DNA from: [Phormidium] sp. LEGE 05292
GTDB taxonomy: Bacteria > Cyanobacteriota > Cyanobacteriia > Cyanobacteriales > Aerosakkonemataceae
Length of the DNA stretch: 44,227 nucleotides
Reading direction: 5' to 3'
Assembly (NCBI RefSeq): GCF_015207735.1
Contig: NZ_JADEWG010000045.1
Location: 1 to 44,227 of the forward strand
The position numbers were made by a program, and so were the translations under genes. Shown here one piece after another: positions 26,720-34,435 of the stretch. Below the pieces are notes generated by a model, which searched no databases, had not been told where the DNA came from, and worked only from the letters and a program-made list of their open reading frames with translations. How positions within the stretch are numbered: position 1 is the first letter of the stretch; each line of letters opens with the position of its first letter.

Positions 26720-28726
26720 ATGGGACAAGTTGATAATTCGCTAAATTTACCCACAGAAAATGCCGATCGGGTAATAGAAAAAGAGCGCAAAACAGGGCAA
26801 GTATATTTTATTAGGCATGGCGAGAGTACTAGCAACGAACGCAATATTTTTGCAGGAGTGCTGGATGTTGGACTGACAGCATTTGGTAAGTTACAAGCAC
26901 GTCGTGCGGGACTGGATATTAAAAAAAGAGGCATCAAATTTGATGCTGTATATGTTTCCCACATGAGAAGGGCGCGGCAAACTTGTCAAATTGCAGTTGA
27001 TGTAAGTCAATCTCTGAAATCACCTGATATTCCGATTAATATCGATCATCGCATTGGTGAGAAATCTTTTGGCATTTTTGCCGGGAGAAATTTAAATTTG
27101 TTGCGGCTTGCTCTTGGCTATGAAGGCTTCGAGGAAATGTTACATTCCCATAACGAAGCACCTCCGGCTGGGGAAAAAATAGACCAAGTTTATGCGAGGG
27201 CTGCTAGTTTCTATCGGGAAAAAGTTGTTCCCCATTTGGAACGAGGCGAAGATGTTCTCGTAGTGTGCCATCAATATGTTTTGGAGCCTTTAGCACTTTA
27301 TTTAAGTGGCTTACCACCAACGGCTTATAAACATTTGAAATTGCCAAATGGTAAGGCTTTGAGTAAGGAAGAATTGACTAAGTTCCGTGATAAAGAATCT
27401 AGCGGTAGTGCGGAGTTACGGAAAAAGTTCAACGATCTTTCGATTATGTGGGCGATTTTGCTCTATGCTGTGTCATTTTTAGTTGGCAGTTTGGCGAGAG
27501 CATTTAGTGCTTCTAATTATCAGCTGCCTCCGGGCGTTTTTACTTGGTTAATTGTTGCTTGTTTGGCAGTTTCAACTTTTTACACTTATCTAGATATTGA
27601 CTTCGCTGGAACTAGGGGAAAAGTAACTCCGACTGTAAAATCTATTGTCTATGGTTGGATGTTTGTTCGATGGGCGATCGGACTATTTTTAATATTTTCG
27701 GGAATTTTGTATCAAAGTCCAGCAGACTTGTACAAAATTTTGTGGGTGTTATTTTGGATGGTACCACCAGCTTTGACTTCGCCAGTTTTATCAGTTCTTT
27801 GGGGAGGTAATCTTTATCCCTCAGCGGTGTTGTCTCGGTTGTTGTCGATAGTTGCACCTTTGGCGTTGATAGTGACATTTGCGCTTGCGCCTTTACCAAT
27901 TAAAGTTGACAGTTTAAACTTTTTCTTTGTCATTTTAATTGTTGGTTTAGCGATTCCCGGTGCGATCGCACAATATTGGCGGAGTAAATCTCCTGTAGAA
28001 TCAAATCACCACAGTAAAAACTGGAAATTTATCGGGGTTTTAGCTGTGGCAATTATGGCTTTATTTACAGGCTTTCAGTTTACTCCATATACGATTATTT
28101 CCGACTTATTTACTTCAGATGCGCCTGAGCGATCGCTAGCTTGTTTACAACAACTAGCACTAGCAGTAGTAGTCTTTGTCTTCATGCGTTTAGCTGCTGC
28201 CTTAACATACATATTTTCCAATGGCAAAATCATCAGATCTGAAGCACAAGACGCTTACATTCTATTAGTGAATCCCAACTTTTTCCTGTGGGCTGCACTA
28301 TTTATGAGCGCAGTTAGTGTAGTTCCCAACCCAGATACTTTAAAATATGCCGCTTTTTGGGCAGCACTGGGGTTCTTCTGCATTCCATTAATTGAGCAAA
28401 TTTTGTTCATGAATCTCTTTAGCAATGATATATTACGAGAAACATTGAAATCCTCAAGAATGGCAACAGAAGATATCAGAAAACTGTTCCTTCAATTGGA
28501 TAAAGACGGCAGTAAGGCACTGGATAAAGGCGAGATTTTTGAACTGTTAGGAATGATTGAAGACTTAACAGTAGGCGAACGTAGCCCTGAAGAAGTCAGA
28601 ACACAGATCACTGATTATCTTTTCCACATTCTCGACAGTGATAAAAATGGCACTGTTGACTTACAAGAGTTAGAAGATTACGTATCAGTTTATGGGTTGG
28701 TTGCTAACCTTAACGCTGCTAGTTAA
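26720..28726 (+). CDS. Histidine phosphatase / multi-span membrane / EF-hand fusion protein
   Basis: The 668-residue protein has three parts. Residues about 25-215 form a histidine phosphatase (phosphoglycerate-mutase-like) domain: RHGES (32-36) with catalytic His33, the RRARQT arginine motif (83-88), Glu114, and the second His184 in VVCHQY. Residues about 241-565 contain roughly ten hydrophobic helices. Residues about 583-655 hold two canonical EF-hand loops: D594-x-D596-x-S598 ... D602 ... E605, and D639-x-D641-x-N643 ... D647 ... E650. All calcium-binding positions are acceptable residues. The phosphatase and EF-hand parts are therefore probably both functional and cytoplasmic. Substrate and role are unknown; calcium control of a membrane-bound phosphatase is inference. 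Confidence 0.88.
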   Translation: MGQVDNSLNLPTENADRVIEKERKTGQVYFIRHGESTSNERNIFAGVLDVGLTAFGKLQARRAGLDIKKRGIKFDAVYVSHMRRARQTCQIAVDVSQSLKSPDIPINIDHRIGEKSFGIFAGRNLNLLRLALGYEGFEEMLHSHNEAPPAGEKIDQVYARAASFYREKVVPHLERGEDVLVVCHQYVLEPLALYLSGLPPTAYKHLKLPNGKALSKEELTKFRDKESSGSAELRKKFNDLSIMWAILLYAVSFLVGSLARAFSASNYQLPPGVFTWLIVACLAVSTFYTYLDIDFAGTRGKVTPTVKSIVYGWMFVRWAIGLFLIFSGILYQSPADLYKILWVLFWMVPPALTSPVLSVLWGGNLYPSAVLSRLLSIVAPLALIVTFALAPLPIKVDSLNFFFVILIVGLAIPGAIAQYWRSKSPVESNHHSKNWKFIGVLAVAIMALFTGFQFTPYTIISDLFTSDAPERSLACLQQLALAVVVFVFMRLAAALTYIFSNGKIIRSEAQDAYILLVNPNFFLWAALFMSAVSVVPNPDTLKYAAFWAALGFFCIPLIEQILFMNLFSNDILRETLKSSRMATEDIRKLFLQLDKDGSKALDKGEIFELLGMIEDLTVGERSPEEVRTQITDYLFHILDSDKNGTVDLQELEDYVSVYGLVANLNAAS

Positions 28727-28919
28727 TCTGGTTTTTTTGATTGAATCATCTCTAAGTAATCCCAGTTCCCAGTCTCCAAAACTAGAGTTTTCCACTACAA
28801 GTACAAGAGAGCCAAAAAAACTTTGAAAACTTGTAAGATTAAATTATTATTTGGTTTAGAACAATTTTCTCTAAAATATGTTTAGATTGTTGTGGAGTAA
28901 TATTGGGTTATAGAGAAAT

Positions 28920-29336
28920 ATGTCTTTAAATGTTGAACTGTTAGAGCAAAGTTTTGCACAAATAAAACCTCACTCAGAGGAATTTGTAGCTAGTTTCTAC
29001 GAAAACCTGTTTACAGCTTACCCAGAAGCAAAGGCGTTATTTACCCAAACTAATATGGTTGAGCAACGTAAACATTTGTTAGCTGCACTAGTCTTGGTAG
29101 TACAAAATTTACGGAAGCCAGAGGTTTTAGGGGAAACTCTTAAAACTTTAGGAGCTAAACATATCAAATATGGAACCGTTCCTGAACATTACCCTTTAGT
29201 TGGGCAAGCATTACTAACAACTTTTGAGCAGTATCTCCAGCAGGATTGGACTCTTGAAGTTAAGCAAGCATGGACAGATGCTTTTGAAGCAATTACTGAT
29301 TTGATGTTACAAGGTGCAGCCAAAGTATCTTCTTAG
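28920..29336 (+). CDS. Single-domain globin
   Basis: The 138-residue protein is a complete globin of the flavohaemoglobin-like single-domain type. Predicted key residues are the B10 Tyr27 (SFYENLF), the E7 Gln49 (MVEQRKHLL) and the proximal F8 His81 (AKHIKYG). Flavohaemoglobins of this pattern detoxify nitric oxide. No reductase domain is attached here, so an electron donor must be separate if it has that role. It is about 65% identical by eye to the globin domains of the protein at 29928. It is separated from that gene by a 105-residue unknown protein. Confidence 0.93.
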   Translation: MSLNVELLEQSFAQIKPHSEEFVASFYENLFTAYPEAKALFTQTNMVEQRKHLLAALVLVVQNLRKPEVLGETLKTLGAKHIKYGTVPEHYPLVGQALLTTFEQYLQQDWTLEVKQAWTDAFEAITDLMLQGAAKVSS

Positions 29337-29563
29337 AACCCACATTTCGCACTTTAAAATGTAGTAAATAACTAAACATTTTGGGTAGCTTGGCGAGTAC
29401 TTCAAGGATTTTTATTGATAGCTAAGCTACTCAGGATTAGTGTAATATTTTGTCAACTATAAATTGATGTGCGGAAGCTGCAATATCAGGCTTTCAGAAG
29501 GTGACAATTACAAAAGAACGGATTTTTGAGATAATAAATTTATTAATAAGAAAAGGATGATTC
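29337..29563. other. Intergenic region between globin and small gene
   Basis: 227 bp, AT-rich. A possible ribosome-binding site (AAAAGGATG) precedes the next start. No strong terminator was seen. Transcription could continue through the globin block. Confidence 0.4.
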
Positions 29564-29881
29564 ATGAAATTGGATAAGTTTGTCTTAGCCGAAAAAATGG
29601 CATTTCTCATTTCAATTCCACCAGAAAGCAATTTAGCTAAATTACTTTCTTTCTGTTTAGCAACAAAAGCTAGAGAAAACAATTCAGGAGTAGAAATTCT
29701 CAAGCTAACTTACGAGCTAATGGAAAATCCATCTAATTTACCTTATTGGACTCAAGATATCATGGGAATTGATTTAGATTACAGCGCTAGTCAATGGAAA
29801 GCTTTAGGAGAAATGGGCATCAAAGATCCAGCAGAATTCATGGCTAAACTTTACCAAGAATTAGCAGATTTGAATTTATAG
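29564..29881 (+). CDS. Unrecognised 105-residue protein between globin genes
   Basis: The protein begins MKLDKFVLAEKMAFLISIPP and is mostly helical, with no signal peptide or obvious membrane segment. The C-terminal part contains MGIDLDYSASQWKALGEMGI and ends ELADLNL. AAGGATG lies just upstream of the ATG. It lies 227 bp after the single-domain globin and 46 bp before the two-globin membrane protein, all on one strand. That position suggests co-expression. I recognise no family. Confidence 0.7.
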   Translation: MKLDKFVLAEKMAFLISIPPESNLAKLLSFCLATKARENNSGVEILKLTYELMENPSNLPYWTQDIMGIDLDYSASQWKALGEMGIKDPAEFMAKLYQELADLNL

Positions 29882-29927
29882 AATCTGGAAAATAAACAAA
29901 ATAACTAATCAATTCTGGGTCATAAAG

Positions 29928-31697
29928 ATGTCATTAAATGTAGAACTGCTAGAGCAAAGTTTCGAGAAAATTAAACCTCACGCCAATGAATTTGTTGTAA
30001 GTTTCTACGAAAATCTATTTGCAGCTAATCCAGAAGTCAAACCTTTGTTTGCTCAAGCTGATATGACAAATCTGTACAAAAAGCTGCTGAATTCTTTAGT
30101 ATTAGTTGTGCAAAATATTCGCCAACCAGAAAACTTAGGAGCAGTACTTAATGCCTTGGGAGCTAGGCACGTTAGTTATGGAGCAATTCCTAAGTATTAT
30201 GGCCTAGTTGGTGCAGCTTTACTTACTACTTTTGAACAATATCTTCAAACAGATTGGACTCCTGAAGTTAAGCAAACTTGGTTAGCTGCTTATCAAGCTA
30301 TTACTGCTCAAATGTTAAAAGGTGCAGGAGTAGAATTTGCAGCAAAAGTTACTCCCGAACAGCCAGAATTTACTACACCAACTACTGTAAAAACATCTGT
30401 TTCTCAGAAACCAGAATTGCCTATAGAATTATTGGAACAAAGTTTCGATAAAATTAAACCTCATGCCAATGAATTTGTGGTGAGTTTTTACGAAAACTTA
30501 TTTGCAGCTAATCCAGAAGTCAAACCTTTGTTTGCTCAAACTGATATGACAAATCAGTACAAAAAGCTGCTAAATTCTTTGGTATTAGTCGTGGAAAATC
30601 TCCGCCAACCAGAAAACGTAGGAGCAGTACTGAATGCTTTAGGGGCTAGGCACGTTAGTTATGGAGCAATTCCTAAGTATTATGGCCCTGTTGGTACAGC
30701 TTTACTTACTACTTTTGAACAATATCTCCAAGCTGATTGGACTCCTGAAGTTAAGCAAGCTTGGTTAGCTGCTTATCAATCTATTACTGCTGAAATGATC
30801 AAGGGTGCAAATGAAATATCCTCACCAAAAGTCGCAGCAACAGCAACAGAAAAACCTACGGAAGTAAAAGTAAATCAACCGCAAGTAAAGCCACAAAAAT
30901 CTCCTGAAATGCAAGAAAAAGCTACTATTGGGAAGTGGGTTACAACTTTCATTAATATTCCGAAAAAACTTGTTGATGCTTTTTGGGTGTTACCTGCTTG
31001 GTTAGTTGCAGTTTGTGCAGCTTTATTGTTTATTTTAGTGTATTTATTTGCTGATGAAAATTCTGTAGTTTCAGAAATTTTGGAAAGTGCTGATGTTTTA
31101 AGTTTAGTAATTGCCTTAGTTTTATTTATTAAGGAAGCACCCGATCGCCGCAAGCAATTTCACTACCAAGCTTGGAGTACAATTGATGCAGCACATGGAG
31201 TAAAAGTTAGCTACGCCAGAGTTTTAGCACTGCAAGATTTAAATGAAGATGGTGTTTCTTTGCGAGGTTTGGACACTCCTGGTGCAGAATTAGTAGATAT
31301 TAATCTTCCCAAAGCTAATCTTAGTTCAGCTGATTTAAGTGCAACGGATTTAACTAATGCTAATTTAAGTTACGCCAACTTAGACAATGCTAACCTCAAT
31401 CAGAGCAAACTTAGTGGTGCTAATCTTAGTCATGCTAACTTTGGTTTTGCGAAATTGAATCAGGCTAATCTTAGTAGTGCTAATTTTAGTAACGCTAACT
31501 TAATTTGTGCAGATTTAACTCAAGCTAACCTCAGTGGTGCTAATTTGAAAAATGCTAGTTTAAGTGGTGCTAATTTGGAGGGTGCTTACTTAACTGGAGC
31601 TAATCTTAAAGGTGCTAAAGTGAGCGATTTAGAGTTGAGTGTTGCTTTTCTTGAAAGTGCGATCATGCCTGACGGCAAAAAATATAAATCAATATAA
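29928..31697 (+). CDS. Tandem two-globin membrane protein with pentapeptide-repeat tail
   Basis: The 589-residue protein contains globin 1 (about 1-137), a Thr/Pro linker, globin 2 (about 162-298), a Lys/Pro/Glu linker, two hydrophobic helices (about 352-374 and 388-402) and a C-terminal pentapeptide-repeat region (about 440-575, repeats of the A(N/D)LSX type). The globins repeat at exactly 161 residues. Predicted proximal histidines are His81 and His242; B10 tyrosines are Tyr27 and Tyr188. The E7 position is Leu49 in globin 1 but Gln210 in globin 2. The two domains are nearly identical in DNA, so the duplication is recent. Role is unknown. Membrane-tethered gas binding is inferred. Confidence 0.9.
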   Translation: MSLNVELLEQSFEKIKPHANEFVVSFYENLFAANPEVKPLFAQADMTNLYKKLLNSLVLVVQNIRQPENLGAVLNALGARHVSYGAIPKYYGLVGAALLTTFEQYLQTDWTPEVKQTWLAAYQAITAQMLKGAGVEFAAKVTPEQPEFTTPTTVKTSVSQKPELPIELLEQSFDKIKPHANEFVVSFYENLFAANPEVKPLFAQTDMTNQYKKLLNSLVLVVENLRQPENVGAVLNALGARHVSYGAIPKYYGPVGTALLTTFEQYLQADWTPEVKQAWLAAYQSITAEMIKGANEISSPKVAATATEKPTEVKVNQPQVKPQKSPEMQEKATIGKWVTTFINIPKKLVDAFWVLPAWLVAVCAALLFILVYLFADENSVVSEILESADVLSLVIALVLFIKEAPDRRKQFHYQAWSTIDAAHGVKVSYARVLALQDLNEDGVSLRGLDTPGAELVDINLPKANLSSADLSATDLTNANLSYANLDNANLNQSKLSGANLSHANFGFAKLNQANLSSANFSNANLICADLTQANLSGANLKNASLSGANLEGAYLTGANLKGAKVSDLELSVAFLESAIMPDGKKYKSI

Positions 31698-31870
31698 AAA
31701 TCAAAAAGCTAACTTCCCAAAGTTTGTCAATGACCAAAATAGTTAGTTACGTCAGGCACTCTTAAGTGAATTGTCAAACACTCGGTTACTTGATTCTGCC
31801 GAGGCAACTCAGGATTAAAGATACATTGCTTGAAGGTAGATTAGTAATCTAATAAACTGCTACCCATTCA

Positions 31871-31915
31871 AGAAAAGGGGTTATCGACTTACTTTCGTCA
31901 AAAAACCCCTTTTCT
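31871..31915. terminator. 12-bp perfect stem-loop
   Basis: AGAAAAGGGGTT (31871-31882) pairs perfectly with AACCCCTTTTCT (31904-31915) around a 21-nt loop. It lies between the two-globin gene and the convergent ycf51 gene and probably terminates transcription from either side. Confidence 0.7.
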
Positions 31916-31934
31916 GTGTAAATTTTAAATTTAT

Positions 31935-31948
31935 AGGACTAAAGTCCT
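31935..31948. repeat. Solitary AGGACT-AA-AGTCCT arm
   Basis: This 14-bp hairpin is identical to the second arm of array A (936-1331) and stands alone between two convergent genes. The outer GTTGT/ACAAC ends of the array unit are missing. It looks like a remnant or a precursor half-unit. Confidence 0.7.
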
Positions 31949-31975
31949 GATAACAAAGTTTTCAACAAGCTTGTA

Positions 31976-32488
31976 TTAAGCAGTTGGCTTTGGTAATTTA
32001 GCGAGATTTTCAGCGTAGATTTTGACTGCAAAATTATCATTTTCGCCGTTAGTTAGCGATCGCCTCACCTCACCCAAAATTAACGGTTGAGAAACCCCTG
32101 CTTCTGGATGAACCATTGTCCGGGCGCGAATTACTAAACTATCACTACCCAATCTGCCATAGGAAAACAAATCTGCTGCTGCTTGACGCAGAGTTGCATC
32201 TAATTCAGATTGAGTAATTGTGGGTGGAACTGCGATCGAAGCTAAAGTTGCCCCATTATCAAAAACAACCGAATAACGAATTGCACCGGGAATAGTTGTA
32301 TGGGAGAAAAGTCCCAAACTCAAAGCAAATAAACCACCAGTCAACACCCCCATAAACCCAGTAGCACCAACAAATCGAAACCGAAATCCCCACTTTAAAA
32401 CAAAAGCTAGTAAAGTCAAAGCCGCACAACCTAAAGTTAGAATACCCGCCCACTTACTAGCAATTAAAAAATCAGTTGTTGTTAGCAT
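31976..32488 (-). CDS. ycf51: Ycf51 family protein
   Basis: Ycf51 proteins are small membrane proteins conserved in cyanobacteria and some plastids, of uncertain function. The 170-residue protein has hydrophobic helices near 14-31 and 38-63, then a periplasmic- or lumen-like soluble domain (about 64-170) with VVFDNGATLASIAVPPTIT and the segment LLSLAxxDLFSYGRLG-type (here AADLFSYGRLG). The start ATG at 32488 fits the family. It is transcribed away from the two-globin gene. Confidence 0.88.
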   Translation of the reverse strand: MLTTTDFLIASKWAGILTLGCAALTLLAFVLKWGFRFRFVGATGFMGVLTGGLFALSLGLFSHTTIPGAIRYSVVFDNGATLASIAVPPTITQSELDATLRQAAADLFSYGRLGSDSLVIRARTMVHPEAGVSQPLILGEVRRSLTNGENDNFAVKIYAENLAKLPKPTA

Positions 32489-32728
32489 AAACCCTCTAGA
32501 GATTTTAGATTTTAGATTTTAGATTTTGGATTTTAGATTTCTGATGAATACCTTTTTCCCATAAAAATACAACACATATTTTGTAAGGGCGGGTGAGAGC
32601 AGACAAACTTTGTGTCTTACAGACAATCTCTGAACAAAACCCGCCCTTACATAAGGTGTATAATTTTCCTGCGAAATTGGTATAATTACCACACAAAAAT
32701 CCCCAGCTAAAATCTCGACCAAATGCAA
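32489..32728. repeat. Short repeats and a 68-bp palindromic element upstream of ycf51
   Basis: TTTTAGA-type heptamers fill 32500-32540. GTAAGGGCGGGT (32583-32594) pairs perfectly with ACCCGCCCTTAC (32639-32650), with nested GAGA/TCTC inside the 44-bp gap. The 68-bp element looks like a dispersed miniature palindrome. No gene is present. Confidence 0.7.
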
Positions 32729-33211
32729 TTAAGCTTCCTCTTTTTCATTGCTGATAAAGCCATTTGACTCGGCATCAGCAGATGATTGCAGCGCCGCTTT
32801 TAGCGCGTGCCAAGTCAGATTAGCACATTTAATTCGCACAGGGAATTGGGCAACCCCTTGCATAACATTTAACTTTCGCAACTCCTTGGGAAACTCCGCC
32901 TCACCTTTCATCATTTGTTGGAAACGTTCCACCATTTCCAAAGCTTCTTTAACAGTTTTTCCCTTTAAAGCTTCCGCCATTAAATCAGCAGAAGCCATTG
33001 AAATTGCACAACCTTCACCCTCAAATTTGGCATCTAAAATCTTGTCGCCAGCATCACTTAGTTGCAACGTCAATTCAATAGTATCGCCACAGGAAGGATT
33101 ATGCCCTTTCTGGTATCGATGCACTGGATTAGTTTTACCCTTGTGCCTGGGTGTTTTATAACGTTCTAGAATTACCTGTTGATACAGGTCGCGCAGATTT
33201 CCCAAAGTCAT
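32729..33211 (-). CDS. sufU: SufU/IscU-type iron-sulfur cluster scaffold
   Basis: SufU/IscU-type proteins receive sulfur from a cysteine desulfurase and build Fe-S clusters. The 160-residue protein has the three conserved cysteines: C41 in NPSCGDTIEL, C68 in GEGCAISMASAD and C129 in RIKCANLTWHAL, plus the aspartate after the first (D43). The 18-residue insertion (about residues 100-117) and the order of motifs point to the SufU subtype. The last residues are acidic (NEKEEA). No sufS is adjacent. Confidence 0.92.
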   Translation of the reverse strand: MTLGNLRDLYQQVILERYKTPRHKGKTNPVHRYQKGHNPSCGDTIELTLQLSDAGDKILDAKFEGEGCAISMASADLMAEALKGKTVKEALEMVERFQQMMKGEAEFPKELRKLNVMQGVAQFPVRIKCANLTWHALKAALQSSADAESNGFISNEKEEA

Positions 33212-33291
33212 AATTCGACTGGATATTATGTTATTTAACTTTATACTTGATTGTAACTACAATTAAAACGTGAAGTTCGTTATAGTTTGAT

Positions 33292-33318
33292 GGTGCGTTA
33301 GCCTTAGCGTAACGCACC
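33292..33318. repeat. GGTGCGTTA/TAACGCACC inverted repeat
   Basis: A perfect 9-bp inverted repeat with a 9-nt spacer, located just after the dnaJ-like gene's stop (33324, minus strand). The same arms recur at 8746-8793. It may double as a terminator. Confidence 0.7.
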
Positions 33319-33323
33319 TTACA

Positions 33324-34316
33324 CTAAACGGGTAAATCCGCACGGGGATTAAAGGTTTCAATTTGGCGGATTTTTTCATAAAGTTCTCGTTCCCTAGAAC
33401 TAATCTCTTTCGGAATCACAATTTGAATTTCCAGCAATTGATCTCCCCGACTGCCATCTTCCATTGGATAACCTTTATTAGCAAGGCGCAATCTTTGGCC
33501 TGATTTTACACCAGGGGGAATGTTCATTTTTACCCGTCCATCTAAAGTTGGCACTTGCACTGGTGCGCCCAAAACTGCTTCACTGGGAGTAATGGGCAAT
33601 TGGCAAACAATATCTGCACCTTCCAACTTATAAAATGAGTGGGGAGTAACAGTAATTTTCAGGTAAAGATCGCCACCACCAATGCCTTGACCTTTGAGAC
33701 GAATCCGTTGATCTGTTACCATTGCGGGCGGCATATTTACTTCTAAACTGCGCCCATCTTCTAAGCGAATTCTTTCTACTCCCCCAGTGTAAGCTCTTTC
33801 TAAAGGTAAAGTTAATCGTGCTTCAATATCTTTGCGTTTAGGACGAGAAGGGACAGTGTAACTAACTTTAGTATTACCTGGACGAAATTCATCTTCTGTG
33901 TCTTTATCGCGGGAATTCATGTCATCTCCCGTCGCTACCCGGACTTTTTTGTTACTGCGTCCTAGTAGTTCATCGATGAATTGACCAAACTCGGTAAACT
34001 GACTGTAATAGTCATCATCTTTATCATCACGATTACCATTAAACCAACTTTTGCCACCACGCGCCGATCGATTTCCGGCAAATCCTCTTTGTTTCCAATA
34101 GCGGCTAAACTGATCGTATTCTGCACGTTTATCGGTGTCGGAAAGGACTTCGTAAGCTTCACCAATATCTTTAAATTTTTCTTCCGCTTCTTTGTTTCCC
34201 GGATTTAAATCGGGATGATATTGTCTAGCTAGTCTCCGGTAGACTTTTTTGATTTCTTCTGCTGATGCTTCTCTGGGAACATCCAGAATTTCGTAATAGT
34301 TTCTAAAGTTTTCCAT
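33324..34316 (-). CDS. DnaJ-type co-chaperone (CbpA-like)
   Basis: This 330-residue J-protein has an N-terminal J domain (about 1-70) with the HPD motif at 34-36 ([10 protein letters not shown]). A Gly/Arg/Asp-rich linker follows, then a C-terminal DnaJ substrate-binding region (about 175-325), including a GGGDLYLKI segment and [12 protein letters not shown]. It lacks the zinc-finger cysteines of canonical DnaJ, so it is of the CbpA/type II kind. It is the gene after dnaK on the same strand, 120 bp away, with a short-repeat spacer. It is likely the partner of that DnaK. Confidence 0.9.
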   Translation of the reverse strand: MENFRNYYEILDVPREASAEEIKKVYRRLARQYHPDLNPGNKEAEEKFKDIGEAYEVLSDTDKRAEYDQFSRYWKQRGFAGNRSARGGKSWFNGNRDDKDDDYYSQFTEFGQFIDELLGRSNKKVRVATGDDMNSRDKDTEDEFRPGNTKVSYTVPSRPKRKDIEARLTLPLERAYTGGVERIRLEDGRSLEVNMPPAMVTDQRIRLKGQGIGGGDLYLKITVTPHSFYKLEGADIVCQLPITPSEAVLGAPVQVPTLDGRVKMNIPPGVKSGQRLRLANKGYPMEDGSRGDQLLEIQIVIPKEISSRERELYEKIRQIETFNPRADLPV

Positions 34317-34435
34317 AGTTATTTGTCATTTGTCATTGGTTATTTGTCATTGGATTATTGTCATTTGTCATTGGTCATTTGTTTATTATTGGAAATACCA
34401 TTGACCAATGACAGGTGACTATTTACTATGACAAA
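34317..34435. repeat. TGTCATT short repeats between dnaK and dnaJ
   Basis: At least five copies of TGTCATT occur on the plus strand between 34325 and 34380, with the inverse AATGACA near 34404-34411. They fill the dnaK-dnaJ spacer and can fold back on themselves. Confidence 0.7.
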
